A stretch of 64,000 nt of DNA from a virus. The stretch lies in the IMG/VR virus record IMGVR_UViG_3300025141_000016, positions 62,001 to 126,000 of that record, one strand, 5' to 3'. This document shows positions 27,267 through 35,932 of the stretch, one piece after another. Both the position numbers and the translations under genes were made by a program. Numbering within the stretch: position 1 is the first letter of the stretch; every line of letters starts with the position of its first letter. The notes below the pieces were generated by a model. It worked only from the letters and a program-made list of their open reading frames with translations, was not told the DNA's origin and made no database searches.

Positions 27267-29305
27267 ATCTGCCGTGCCCCCATCGGGTCATGCTCCGCTT
27301 CGCTTCTCTCACTGTCGAGGAGTTTGAGGGGAGGGTCGGGAGAAAAGACCACCTCACCAGATGGGAGGAAGGAACGATCCCTACCTCTGAAGCCCTGAAA
27401 ATCGAACCCCCACGCCGATACCATGGACGTAGGGAGTGGAATGAGCGAGGGGGGGAGCGGTACTTCGGCAACTACCCGGAGGCCAAATGGAACGAGTTTC
27501 TGGAGGACATACGCAAGAACGGGATCAAGACCCCCCTCTGGATCTTGGTAGACCCCGGCAAGGAGCCGTTGCTCATGGAAGGTAACCATCGGGTGCAGGC
27601 AGCGGCACAGTTGGGGTTGCGCGAGGTGCCGGTCACCATCAAGTATTACGGCTTGGCTGAAGAAGATGGGTTGGCTGCGCCTTCGGTCAGGAGAACCATC
27701 AAGCACCAAGACCCCGAGCGAGTCCGGGCGGCTAACCAGTGTTCTCCCCATCGGGTTGCACTCCGATATGCGGGGCTCTTTGAGCCTCCCCCCATGGTGT
27801 TGAAGGCGGTGACGGACTGGGCACAGTCTATGTGGGCTGGGCACGCACTGGCTCTGATGGACAAGACCCTTGATGGCCCCAAAGACGACAGTGGGGCGCG
27901 GATACGCAAGATGGAAGCCCTGTCTGACCGGAGGGCACTGAAAGATGCGTTGGAGAAAGCGTGGGACAAGCAGCGGATGATCCGCATCCCGGTGAACCCC
28001 CGGTACGACGTGGCGGTCAAAGCCCCCTCCGATGAAGACGATTTCGGCTACGCCCGAGCCTTTTACGAACTTGTCAGGAAGAAACAACGGGTGCAGTTCC
28101 CACGGATGCCTGGGGAGTACGCCCGCGACTCCGAGTGGGATGATTGGTACGGGGATCGCTACCCCCTGGACCACATAGCAGGCATCATCTCGACAGAGAT
28201 CGCTGAAGGACTACAGGAGTACGCCAAGCGGCAGGAATCCTCCAGTGAGGTGCGACGGCGGCATCTCAAGCCCGAGCACCTTGTGGAACTCTCACTCGTC
28301 CGACGGGAAGCCCGGAAGCACACCTCTCGGGCCAAGTCGTACAAGACCAAGGCTGCGACGGTGATCCCAGTTGATCTCACAGGCTGGAAGTACCTCAATG
28401 AAGTTCCCGCCAGCGAGGGTGACCTCAACGTCGCTGATTGGCAGGCATTGATGAAAACACGCCTGGAAGCTGCGAACTTCACTTCCTTCAAGTGCATCTT
28501 GTGGTTCAAGGCCCATAAGCGTCGAGGGGGTCAATGGTCCCCAGGCAGGATGAAGATGGAGTTGGATCTCTGGTCCACCAGCGTCTACGACCTGAAGTCG
28601 TTTCGGAGGGGGATGCAGCGTATTGCATCCATCGCCAAGCACGAGTGCATCCATCTGGGGCAAGATGCCCTGCGAATCGCCAAGGGGTTGAATGAGGATG
28701 CGGGGCTTCCTTCGCGTGACCTCCGCGAGCCTGGGGTGAACCCGAGCGGGACGCGCATAGACTCATGGTCAAGCAAGCGCATCCCCCACCCCAAGCGAGA
28801 TGTGGAGTTCTACACACGGCTGTCGGATGAGGTGTTGCGATTCAAGGAGGAAGTGCGGTCAGTGGCGAAGCCCCTACGCCGTAAGTTCTTCAAGGACTGG
28901 CTGGACCGCCGTCAGTTCTTCACGGCGAACAAGCGGAACCAGGGCAAGTGGCAGAAACTCGTTGGAGAGTTCTGGGCGGCCTTGGGGCGCGAGGGGATTG
29001 AGATCCCGAAAGCCCCACGCGCCAAGACCAAGCAAGAGGAAGGGACTGTGGTGTGGGTTGAGCCCGTGGGAAACAGCAACCTCTATGAGCCCCAATGGGC
29101 CATCATCCTTGAATACCTGGGCAAAAGCAGTTGGACGGAGACTGATCCCCTGACTGGTGAAGAACGAAGCCCACATCGGTACTCCCTGCAAGGGTTGAAA
29201 AAGTACATCGGGGATTGGAACGACACCGAGTTGAACCTCGACCGCACCCCACCACCACGGGTAGTGCAGCAACTTCAACGTGCCCTGCGCGGGAGTGTGG
29301 ACTGA
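27263..29305 (+). CDS. ParB-like nuclease-domain protein with HExxH metallopeptidase-like region
   Basis: 680 residues from ATG 27263 (ATGA overlap). Residues about 45-130 resemble the ParB/sulfiredoxin fold, with the signature LLMEGNHRVQAAAQLG (103-118; family G-x-HR-x-x-A). A tag-like CSPHRVALRYA follows at 160-170, and PCPHRVMLRFA at 5-14, both similar to the RVASRY motif of other proteins here. Far downstream, KHECIHLG (H460-E-x-x-H464) is an HExxH zinc-peptidase motif. The C-terminal region is unrecognised. It may be a multi-module host-takeover or DNA-processing protein; the enzymatic roles are unproven. Confidence 0.82.
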   Translation: MNLPCPHRVMLRFASLTVEEFEGRVGRKDHLTRWEEGTIPTSEALKIEPPRRYHGRREWNERGGERYFGNYPEAKWNEFLEDIRKNGIKTPLWILVDPGKEPLLMEGNHRVQAAAQLGLREVPVTIKYYGLAEEDGLAAPSVRRTIKHQDPERVRAANQCSPHRVALRYAGLFEPPPMVLKAVTDWAQSMWAGHALALMDKTLDGPKDDSGARIRKMEALSDRRALKDALEKAWDKQRMIRIPVNPRYDVAVKAPSDEDDFGYARAFYELVRKKQRVQFPRMPGEYARDSEWDDWYGDRYPLDHIAGIISTEIAEGLQEYAKRQESSSEVRRRHLKPEHLVELSLVRREARKHTSRAKSYKTKAATVIPVDLTGWKYLNEVPASEGDLNVADWQALMKTRLEAANFTSFKCILWFKAHKRRGGQWSPGRMKMELDLWSTSVYDLKSFRRGMQRIASIAKHECIHLGQDALRIAKGLNEDAGLPSRDLREPGVNPSGTRIDSWSSKRIPHPKRDVEFYTRLSDEVLRFKEEVRSVAKPLRRKFFKDWLDRRQFFTANKRNQGKWQKLVGEFWAALGREGIEIPKAPRAKTKQEEGTVVWVEPVGNSNLYEPQWAIILEYLGKSSWTETDPLTGEERSPHRYSLQGLKKYIGDWNDTELNLDRTPPPRVVQQLQRALRGSVD

Positions 29306-30399
29306 TGGGAAGAAAACGCATGACATGGAAGCAAGGGGCCTCCCTATCTATCGGGGACCGCACGATGCCCCTGGAAGCTGACCAGACAGCAGATGTGTCC
29401 TACGACCATCCCTTGATCGGGAGCACCATCGAGGTGTCGTGCATCGCTGGGGGCACCCTCAAAGACCTCCGAGGAAAGAAAGCCCAGGTGCTTGGGGTCA
29501 TCGCCCGGTTTGGGCAGGATGTGGGATACAAGGTGGATGTTGACGGGGTTACCCGGCACGGATCTACCAAAGACTTCTTTCTCGACCGTTGCGTGGTCGA
29601 GGACGCGCAGCCCCCAACCGCTACTTCGGCGGCTCTCCGCGAAGGGCTCTCCCATTGGGGTCAACAACGGGACTACTGGCACACTGACACCAGCGGTCTT
29701 GAAGCCCTCTGCTTTGATCTGGCCTCGGTGACCCCACGCGCTGCCGTCGAGGCTCATGGGTGGGGGTGGCAGTTCTCTGTCCCAGCCCCGATGCCAGGAG
29801 AGTTCGGGGTGGTTGTCTGTCCCGCCGCTCTCCATGAGAACTTTTGGACCACGACCGCCATGGTCTACCCCTACCGCGCCATCGTTGAAGAGGAACGGCT
29901 CCCCAATGAGGGCGCTGTCCTCTCCATGCCCTTCATTGATGATCACTGGGCACGAGTGTTCTCGTGGACGTATGCGGTTGCGACAAAGATGGCAGCCGAG
30001 GGGTTCCCGTGGGAACAGGCTGCTCGTGGAATCAAAGCCCGAGCGACAGCAACGGCCCAGGTTCTTGTCCCCCTGGTCAGCCGCACCCTTCAACGCGCCC
30101 TGGATGTTCGCTATGAGGTCACGGGGGAGCGGCCTTACGTTTCCGCCGTGTCAGCGGGGTTTTCAGTGGTGCGGCTCAAAGCAGGGACGGTTGGGCTGAC
30201 AGAGCCCCCCACTGACCGGCGACCATACACCGTCATGTCAATCTCGCCCTCGGTCGCCAAAGATCCCGAGTATCTGGAACAGTGTGTCATCCATGAGTGT
30301 GTCCACATCGCTGTGGCCTCGGAGGGGGGCGACCCCCACGGTCCCCTATTCATCGAGGTTTCCGAGAAGATGGGGTTGAAACCTGAACATAGGGATTGA
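29305..30399 (+). CDS. SprT-like zinc metalloprotease-domain protein
   Basis: 364 residues from ATG 29305 (one-base overlap with TGA). The C-terminus contains VIHECVHIAV (H330-E-x-x-H334) followed by DPHGPLF, giving the third zinc ligand in the HExxH...H arrangement of SprT/wss1-type proteases. The N-terminal part has an SH3-like stretch (GSTIEVSCIAGG, KAQVLGVIARFG). SprT-type proteases act on DNA-protein complexes in cells; here a role in replication or host-protein degradation is inferred. Confidence 0.82.
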   Translation: MGRKRMTWKQGASLSIGDRTMPLEADQTADVSYDHPLIGSTIEVSCIAGGTLKDLRGKKAQVLGVIARFGQDVGYKVDVDGVTRHGSTKDFFLDRCVVEDAQPPTATSAALREGLSHWGQQRDYWHTDTSGLEALCFDLASVTPRAAVEAHGWGWQFSVPAPMPGEFGVVVCPAALHENFWTTTAMVYPYRAIVEEERLPNEGAVLSMPFIDDHWARVFSWTYAVATKMAAEGFPWEQAARGIKARATATAQVLVPLVSRTLQRALDVRYEVTGERPYVSAVSAGFSVVRLKAGTVGLTEPPTDRRPYTVMSISPSVAKDPEYLEQCVIHECVHIAVASEGGDPHGPLFIEVSEKMGLKPEHRD

Positions 30400-30410
30400 G
30401 GGGGGTGGGG

Positions 30411-30432
30411 GGTTGCCCCCATCTCCGTAAGA
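30411..30432 (+). promoter_or_regulatory. Partial promoter-like element (ATCTCCGTAA)
   Basis: A G-run followed by GGTTGCCCCC and ATCTCCGTAAGAGG resembles the right half of the repeated promoter-like element but lacks the TTCAACTC half at the standard spacing. It lies in the gap before the gene at 30458. A GGGTCC/GGACCC inverted repeat immediately downstream encloses the Shine-Dalgarno region. Confidence 0.35.
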
Positions 30433-30457
30433 GGGTCCAGACGAAAGGACGGACCCC

Positions 30458-31822
30458 ATGAAGATCGCCATCGTTTCGGCCCGGAAGCATTGTAAGAGCC
30501 ACATCACTGCTCTACGCAGGGATGGCTATGATGTTCGCTGCTTGGGGGCCTCCCCAACCAAGATCCCCCCGTCCTACGAGGTGGTGGTCATGCGAACGTC
30601 CTCTTGTTCCCATGGGGGATCCGCTACGGTTCTCTCGTGGTCACGGGAGACAGGTCGTCCTCTCATCGTCCACGATGGGTTATCCAGCATCCGGCGTGAC
30701 CTAAAGGCCCTGAACGGCCAAAACGGGGCTCCGATCCCCTCCCCCCGGATACCTCGCTCCCCGGCAAAGGTGCGTAAGGATCTGATGGAGTGGACTGCCA
30801 CCCTTCGACTAACGCACCCTGATTGGTCCCGCTGGAAAGCGGAAGCGACCCTTCAAGAGACGTTACGAGCGCAGATACCCGATGTAGGCTCCGAGTGTTT
30901 GGGAATGATTCCGCAAGTGCTGGATGAGTTCTTTGAGTGCTTGGAGCCTATTCCCCCCACCCCCCCAACACCCACGTCAAAGGAACAAGCACCAATGCTG
31001 ACTCCACCGACCCCACGCGGTCCTTTCCCCCACGAAGCCAAATGGGCAACCCTCTACACGGCCCCCAAGTTGGAGGGGGCGTTCCATGAGGCATCCCACA
31101 TCATTGAAGGGCTGACGGACAACAAGAAGAAGAAGTTTGCTCGCCTCTACTTGGCGTGTGAGTCGCCGGGAGTGCGGGAGGGCGACTACACCGCATTGGC
31201 GAAGGTTTCCCCCACACCGTCCAGAAAGTCGATCTTCGCCGGGAAGCCCCTCACCTACACGGCGTTCGTCTATCTCCTGTACCCCAAAAACCACGCAGCG
31301 AAAAAGCGTACTTTCTTCCTCACCTACCGGCACCTGACCGGCAAGGGAATGGATACCCGCATCCCTGATGCGGTGTCGTGGTTCCTGGGTCACCCCGAGC
31401 CCGTCAAGGCTGTGGCTGCTGTCAAGGGCGAGGCTACCAAGGCCCGGACGGTATCAGCAGAGACGCGGCGTGCCGAGCGGGACACTGTTCGCAGCGTCGG
31501 CCCCCAGGATCTCGGGGCCTCCCGTTCCTTGCGGGTCCAGGGGACCGAAGACGTGCCCAGGCCCCCCTCGGATACTCTCGCTGCCGAGGTCAAAGAACAC
31601 GCTGACTTCATCCTCTCGATGGTGGAGGAGATCGACACCTTGAAGGGTGCGGTGGCTGGGTTGCAGCAGGAGTTGACGGAGGGTCTGGTGGACCTTGGCA
31701 AGACGCTCCGCGAGGGATCCGTGGCTCCCCCCCAGACCGACCCGTTCGCCAGCCTGGAGAGCCTGAAAGAACGTCTCCGTGACTTCGGCTTCCGGGGCAC
31801 CCTGACCCTCACCATTGAGTGA
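30458..31822 (+). CDS. Hypothetical protein with DUF2325-like N-terminus and coiled-coil C-terminus
   Basis: 454 residues. The first about 75 residues (MKIAIVSARKHCKSHITAL, VVVMRTSSCSHGG) alternate beta strands and helices like the small Rossmann-like DUF2325 domain. A Pro-rich linker follows near residue 165-190. The end (residues about 375-430) is Leu/Glu-rich and likely coiled coil. AAAGGACGG precedes the ATG. Function unknown. Confidence 0.75.
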   Translation: MKIAIVSARKHCKSHITALRRDGYDVRCLGASPTKIPPSYEVVVMRTSSCSHGGSATVLSWSRETGRPLIVHDGLSSIRRDLKALNGQNGAPIPSPRIPRSPAKVRKDLMEWTATLRLTHPDWSRWKAEATLQETLRAQIPDVGSECLGMIPQVLDEFFECLEPIPPTPPTPTSKEQAPMLTPPTPRGPFPHEAKWATLYTAPKLEGAFHEASHIIEGLTDNKKKKFARLYLACESPGVREGDYTALAKVSPTPSRKSIFAGKPLTYTAFVYLLYPKNHAAKKRTFFLTYRHLTGKGMDTRIPDAVSWFLGHPEPVKAVAAVKGEATKARTVSAETRRAERDTVRSVGPQDLGASRSLRVQGTEDVPRPPSDTLAAEVKEHADFILSMVEEIDTLKGAVAGLQQELTEGLVDLGKTLREGSVAPPQTDPFASLESLKERLRDFGFRGTLTLTIE

Positions 31823-31902
31823 CCGTCCCGCTTCTCGACAAGGAGAAAGATGGAGGCGGCGGGTAGGGTGCCTTGGAAGCCCCCAACGGGAGGAGAACCC
31901 TA

Positions 31903-32307
31903 ATGCCCAGAGGCAAGATCAAACGAATCGCCAATACCGAGCAGAAGTTCGGTGCCAATGCCGAATACTTGTTCCTCAAAGTCCAAGCGGATTGGGACGC
32001 GGACGCGGAGGAGTACCTGCTCCTCACCGACCATGAGTATGACGAGGCCCTGGAGCGTTCGGGCAAGAACCCCGAAGACCTCCCCAGACTTTCACGCGGG
32101 GAGTTCACTCGGGTAGACAACACCCAGCGCAAGTTCGGTGCCGACTCCTACTACGTCGCCATCCGGGTGAAGCCCGAGGGAGGCGGCAAGTGGGCCACTC
32201 TCCTGTTCACCGAGGAAGGGCTCGACCGCATCCGCGAGCGCGTCCAGAAGAACGCCGAAGACATTGAGGCAAACAGGGAAAGCTGGTTGGCCGACCTGTT
32301 CGATTGA
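31903..32307 (+). CDS. Small hypothetical protein with internal duplication
   Basis: 134 residues from ATG 31903 (GGGAGGAG upstream). Two related segments, IANTEQKFGANAEYLFLKV and VDNTQRKFGADSYYVAIRV, indicate an internal duplication of about 60 residues. It is the last gene before a strong terminator. No family recognised. Confidence 0.78.
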   Translation: MPRGKIKRIANTEQKFGANAEYLFLKVQADWDADAEEYLLLTDHEYDEALERSGKNPEDLPRLSRGEFTRVDNTQRKFGADSYYVAIRVKPEGGGKWATLLFTEEGLDRIRERVQKNAEDIEANRESWLADLFD

Positions 32308-32330
32308 GTCAGACTCCCCCCGAGGATAAG

Positions 32331-32367
32331 AGAAAAGCCCCGACCGGACTCCGGTCGGGGCTTTTCT
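32331..32367. terminator. Strong bidirectional intrinsic terminator
   Basis: A perfect 17-bp inverted repeat, arms AGAAAAGCCCCGACCGG and its complement around a 3-base ACT loop, ends in a T-run on both strands. It closes the replication-region transcription units. Confidence 0.92.
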
Positions 32368-32421
32368 AATGGGGGGTGGGGTAGACAGATCAACGGGTAC
32401 ATCAAATACGGAGAGGTGGAA

Positions 32422-32730
32422 ATGAGCCAGAAGTCGAAGTGGGTGGAAACCTCTTATTTGGTAGGGGGTGAAGAGATCGTCCTCCCCCTCCGATGCTGCA
32501 TCGAGGCCCGGAAGAACCGTATCCGCACCATCCTTCAACAGTACAACGAGGCTCGGGACGAGTGGGGAAAGGTGTTCCAGAGCCAGTGGGTAGCTTCCCC
32601 CAACGCACACCGAGTCCGTGGGAGCCAACTGGATGAAGCGGCCTTCGTGATCGCGGATACGATTGAGGACGTGGTGGGAGAAGAGGTGCTACAGAACCTT
32701 GGTCGCGGACACAAGATCAGCGCCGGGTAG
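32422..32730 (+). CDS. Small hypothetical protein
   Basis: 102 residues from ATG 32422, preferred over GTG 32416 because GGAGAGG sits 5 nt upstream of the ATG. Helical, soluble. Its 3' end overlaps the convergent leftward gene by 14 nt. No function assigned. Confidence 0.68.
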   Translation: MSQKSKWVETSYLVGGEEIVLPLRCCIEARKNRIRTILQQYNEARDEWGKVFQSQWVASPNAHRVRGSQLDEAAFVIADTIEDVVGEEVLQNLGRGHKISAG

Positions 32731-32926
32731 CAGCCAGCAACTCCACACAAACCTTGTACCCTTCCTTTGTGGAGTCACCGCTCTCGGCCATGCAGTCCAT
32801 GACCGCGTAGCGGAACTCGTCCTGGGGACGTACATACAGGCAGTACCACACCACCATCGCTACGAGGACAAGGATGAAGGGCACCACCGTATCCTTCATG
32901 TTTTCCATCAAGTCAGTCTTTGTCAT
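32717..32926 (-). CDS. Small single-pass membrane protein
   Basis: 69 residues: charged N-terminus, one hydrophobic segment (VVPFILVLVAMVVWYCLYV, residues 14-32) and a polar C-terminus with three Cys (one of them inside the hydrophobic segment). Driven by its own leftward promoter-like element only about 20 nt upstream. Could be a holin-like, antiholin or exclusion protein of a leftward membrane cassette. Confidence 0.75.
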   Translation of the reverse strand: MTKTDLMENMKDTVVPFILVLVAMVVWYCLYVRPQDEFRYAVMDCMAESGDSTKEGYKVCVELLAATRR

Positions 32927-32942
32927 GTCAACACCTCCGACC

Positions 32943-32976
32943 CCTATACGGAGATAGGGGGGCGAGTTGAACCCCC
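32943..32976 (-). promoter_or_regulatory. Promoter-like element, canonical copy on minus strand
   Basis: Read leftward: GGGGGTTCAACTC, 7 nt, TATCTCCGTATAGG, identical in layout to the rightward copies. It is oriented towards the small membrane-protein gene, whose start is about 20 nt away, showing that orientation follows the gene. Confidence 0.7.
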
Positions 32977-33028
32977 GTCGCCCAGGTTTTTTCAGAAAAC
33001 CTCTCGGACGACAGATGGGGCTGACCCC

Positions 33029-33421
33029 TTACTTCAAGGCCCCGCTCACGAGTGCCTTGAAGAAGATGGCCCCAAAGGTGCCCACGAGTTTTCCAGCCTT
33101 GGTGGCAGCCTGTCGAGCCGACTTCCGTTGCTGGCACTCGGCGTTCTGGAGGAGAGCGACGGCATCGCTCGCTGTCCGGGGGTTTGCCCAGTCAATGTCA
33201 GCGGGCTCCCCTCGTAGGAGTTTGTTGACCTCACGCTTGGCGACCTTGACCCCCTCGGGACCGAGTTCTTCCACGGCATCGGCCATGAGCGAGAACACGA
33301 GTTTCTTCGTGGGGTCATCAGCATCGGTGGCGAGATCGGAGAGTTCTTTCTCGGCCTTGGAGACAGCGGCGGCTCCGAGGATGGGGATGAGTGCTTCCAG
33401 GGTGTTGGCTATGTCGGACAT
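33029..33421 (-). CDS. Hypothetical helical protein of the leftward cassette
   Basis: 130 residues, mostly Ala/Lys/Glu-rich helices, with a hydrophobic Gly-containing C-terminus (GTFGAIFFKALVSGALK) that could associate with membrane. It starts 3 nt after the lipoprotein gene and is probably co-transcribed with it. No family recognised. Confidence 0.75.
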   Translation of the reverse strand: MSDIANTLEALIPILGAAAVSKAEKELSDLATDADDPTKKLVFSLMADAVEELGPEGVKVAKREVNKLLRGEPADIDWANPRTASDAVALLQNAECQQRKSARQAATKAGKLVGTFGAIFFKALVSGALK

Positions 33422-33424
33422 GGG

Positions 33425-33823
33425 CTAATCCTCCTCGGTGGCGGAATCAATGTCAGATTCGGTGGGCGCTGCGGGCAGCGGGCACATGGGGGAGGGAATG
33501 GCGGGGGGTAGCCCAGCGGGCTCCACTTCAACGAGCCCACCATTGTAGAGGCTCATCTGCTTGTGCCACTCATGGCGGTACTCGACCGTCAGCACATAGT
33601 CGGCGGCTTCTTCGCACTTCACTTCGTTGAACTGCGGTCCCTCTGCATCGGATTCGCAAGTACAGTGTTCCTCGATGAAGCCGCGTAGGTACTTCGCTTG
33701 CTGGACGGCCCAGTTGTCGTACTGGTTGATTTCGGCCTGATAGGTGTTGGCATCACGCAGTACATAGCGGTGACCACAACCTCCCAGGAGAGTGAAAAGG
33801 AGGAGGATGGTGAGGTTTTTCAT
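33425..33823 (-). CDS. Putative lipoprotein
   Basis: 132 residues with a short positively charged N-terminus, hydrophobic core and lipobox (MKNLTILLLFTLLGGCG), so the mature protein should be lipidated on Cys16. The rest is acidic, with CTCES and a Pro-rich tail. Phage lipoproteins serve as outer spanins or superinfection-exclusion factors; neither is proven here. A TATAGT -10-like sequence lies about 30 nt upstream on the minus strand. Confidence 0.8.
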   Translation of the reverse strand: MKNLTILLLFTLLGGCGHRYVLRDANTYQAEINQYDNWAVQQAKYLRGFIEEHCTCESDAEGPQFNEVKCEEAADYVLTVEYRHEWHKQMSLYNGGLVEVEPAGLPPAIPSPMCPLPAAPTESDIDSATEED

Positions 33824-33960
33824 GTGGGATCTCCTGTAGTTGCATCGAGGGGGACTATACCGGGCAACGAGAGTTTTGCGGCGAAGAAAGGCGGAACGGG
33901 GGTGTGGTATCCCACCACCCCGCTGATCCCGCTGGTCCTAAATGTGACTTTTTTCGTTTG

Positions 33961-33995
33961 GGGGGGGGTTCAACTCGCCCCCCTATCTCCGTATG
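33961..33995 (+). promoter_or_regulatory. Promoter-like element, canonical copy
   Basis: G-run, TTCAACTC (33969-33976), 7 nt GCCCCCC, then TATCTCCGTAT (33984-33994). Lies about 50 nt upstream of the kinase gene start. Confidence 0.7.
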
Positions 33996-34041
33996 GGGGT
34001 GAACCGCGTGACCCATGCCCCGTAGGGGGCCAGGAGCATCT

Positions 34042-34500
34042 GTGATTATCTCCCCCGATTCCTACCTTTTCACCGAGGACGGCACTTATCTTTGGTCGGT
34101 GCCTCGCGTCAAGGCGGCGTGGAACTCTGCCCGTACAGAGTTCCAGCGCGTCCTTTCGTGGCCGGTCAAGCCCTCCAAGGTCGTGCTCCTCATGGGGATG
34201 CCTGCCAGTGGTAAGTCCACTTGGCTCGCAGAGCACGAGGATGAGACGGTCCTCTACTTCGATGCTTGCCTTGACCTTCCGTGGAAGCGGGAGCCGTTCA
34301 TCAAGCAGGCTCGCGCTATGGGCATCTCTGTCGAGGTCGTGTGGTTCTGCACCCCTTTGGAGGTGTGCATCGAGCGCAACGCGGCACGGTCCCCAGACCG
34401 CCAAGTACCGGCAGACGTAATCCGAGCGATGGCTCGGAAGATCGCTTCCTCCCCTCCCACGGAAGGCGAAGGATTCGCCCTTATCCGCTGGGAGGGCTGA
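34042..34500 (+). CDS. P-loop kinase (polynucleotide-kinase/zeta-like)
   Basis: 152 residues from GTG 34042, chosen because CAGGAG lies 6 nt upstream; ATG 34015 lacks a Shine-Dalgarno. Walker A GMPASGKST (52-60), then LYFDACL and a WFCTPLEVCIERNAARS segment with the Arg-rich lid typical of small P-loop kinases that phosphorylate nucleic-acid 5' ends or small molecules. Downstream of a promoter-like element. The substrate is uncertain. Confidence 0.85.
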   Translation: MIISPDSYLFTEDGTYLWSVPRVKAAWNSARTEFQRVLSWPVKPSKVVLLMGMPASGKSTWLAEHEDETVLYFDACLDLPWKREPFIKQARAMGISVEVVWFCTPLEVCIERNAARSPDRQVPADVIRAMARKIASSPPTEGEGFALIRWEG

Positions 34501-34513
34501 CTTTCTTTCCCCA

Positions 34514-34548
34514 GGGGGGTTCAACTACCCCTGGTATCTCCGTATAGG
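34514..34548 (+). promoter_or_regulatory. Promoter-like element, canonical copy
   Basis: GGGGGG, TTCAACTA (34520-34527), 7 nt CCCCTGG, TATCTCCGTATAGG (34535-34548). About 70 nt upstream of the next start, with a hairpin in the leader. Confidence 0.72.
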
Positions 34549-34583
34549 AGTGAGGCCCAAGCCTCCCTTCCCTTTTCCCACGA

Positions 34584-34598
34584 GCCCGACTGACGGGC
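34584..34598 (+). promoter_or_regulatory. Leader hairpin with ACTGA loop
   Basis: GCCCG-ACTGA-CGGGC forms a perfect 5-bp stem with an AYYGA pentaloop, 19 nt before the ATG and just before TGGAGA. The same hairpin sequence precedes the gene at 54941. Possible translational operator. Confidence 0.5.
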
Positions 34599-34616
34599 CA
34601 ATGGAGACAAGACATT

Positions 34617-35747
34617 ATGGCTATCACCTACCGTAACCCCACCAACTACGACGGCACCCCCAAGCCCACCTACGAGGGGTGCGTCCTGTCCACTCACGTT
34701 GAGCGGGACCGGCGCATCATGTCCGACGTATGGGCAGATTGCTTCTATGCCGAAGTCTGGACCGGGACCGAGGTCATCGAAGTGAGTTTGGGCGCGAACC
34801 ATGTCTCTAATGGTGTGGACAACGCGGACACAGATGCGACCGATGAGGTCAAGGTGCTGGTCGCTGCGTGGCGCGAGGCCAAGGCCGAAGCGGCTCGATT
34901 GGAATGGGAAGCCAAGGCTCCCGAGCGTGAGGCGGCTCGCATCAAGGCCGAAGCAGCGGCAACGAAGAAGGCCGTCCGCGAAGCCAAGGCATACCTCAAT
35001 GACCCCACCAAAGGCGACCGGGTAGTGGTTGCACGTCGGCGTGGACGCAACGCCCCTCCCAAGGGAACCGAGGGCGAGGTCTTCTGGACTGGCACCAGTG
35101 GTGATTTCGGAACCCCCCGCGTTGGCTTCAAGGATGATGCAGGTGAAACCCACTGGACCACCGCAGGCAACTGCGATGTAGTCCTGCCGGGTCTTGCCGC
35201 TGGCGAAACCCCTTCCGAGGGATGGGTGGCCTACGCTGACCGCATTCGCGGAGAGCGCAAGGTTGCGGGTGACAAGATCACCGCTGATAGGAAGACCAAG
35301 GCCGAGGCTGACCTCGCCACCCTCCCAGCGATAGGCACCTGGGTCTGCTTGAAGGACGATCAAGCTGTCATCGGCAAGGTGTTCTGGCGGGGCATCACCA
35401 AGAAGGGCCAAGGTCAGGCTCGCATCGGATTCAAAATCCGCAAAAAGGACCGGGATGCTTCCTGGGCTGGGATCGGTGAGTTCGTTGTTCTGACCGGCGA
35501 CCCTCGCAAGAGGGGTGTGCCTGTGGCGGCGTTGGATGCGGTCAAGCCGGACCCCACCAACACCTACGCGGACCCCGCTCCTGTGGTCGAGGCCCCCCTT
35601 CCTCTCGCTCACCTTCCTGCTCCTTTCAACAAGATTGTGGGCGTGGACGGTGAGGGGACCGCCTATGGCGAGCATGGCGAAGTCATCGTCACGCTGACCC
35701 CCGACGCTGCATCCCAGATTGCGGCACTGTTGAGAGGTGTCGCATGA
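34617..35747 (+). CDS. Hypothetical protein with two SH3/KOW-like segments and a shared C-terminal module
   Basis: 376 residues. After an Ala/Glu/Arg-rich helical stretch (residues about 80-125) come two similar beta-rich segments, KGDRVVVARRRGR...GEVFWTG and GTWVCLKDDQ...GKVFWRG, resembling SH3/KOW barrels. The last about 50 residues (LPAPFNKIVGVDGEGT ... GEVIVTLTPDAASQI) recur at the C-termini of the proteins at 50212 and 51978. The module is likely an interaction or targeting domain. Function unknown. Confidence 0.82.
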   Translation: MAITYRNPTNYDGTPKPTYEGCVLSTHVERDRRIMSDVWADCFYAEVWTGTEVIEVSLGANHVSNGVDNADTDATDEVKVLVAAWREAKAEAARLEWEAKAPEREAARIKAEAAATKKAVREAKAYLNDPTKGDRVVVARRRGRNAPPKGTEGEVFWTGTSGDFGTPRVGFKDDAGETHWTTAGNCDVVLPGLAAGETPSEGWVAYADRIRGERKVAGDKITADRKTKAEADLATLPAIGTWVCLKDDQAVIGKVFWRGITKKGQGQARIGFKIRKKDRDASWAGIGEFVVLTGDPRKRGVPVAALDAVKPDPTNTYADPAPVVEAPLPLAHLPAPFNKIVGVDGEGTAYGEHGEVIVTLTPDAASQIAALLRGVA

Positions 35748-35932
35748 TCCTCCGACACTTGGCGGCGTTCCTTCACCGTGCTCGATGTGACCGACAGGTG
35801 CTTATCCCCATGCTCGACAAGTTGTCAGAGCAGGAGCAACAAGCCCTGTGGCGACTTCTCCAGAATGTCGAGGCCGATGCGAAACAGGCGGGTGCCCGTG
35901 AGGGTGCCCGCCAACCGTGGAGGCACATGTGA
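35744..35932 (+). CDS. Small hypothetical protein
   Basis: 62 residues, ATG in an ATGA overlap with the preceding stop. Helical and charged (LSEQEQQALWRLLQNVEADA). Coupled to both neighbours. No function assigned. Confidence 0.6.
   Translation: MILRHLAAFLHRARCDRQVLIPMLDKLSEQEQQALWRLLQNVEADAKQAGAREGARQPWRHM

Noticed and set aside
33961-33983. tRNA T-arm-like sequence (GGGGGTTCAACTC...CCCC)
   Set aside because: The loop resembles a tRNA T-loop, but no acceptor, D or anticodon arms surround any copy; the repeated flank TATCTCCGTATA fits a promoter-like element better.
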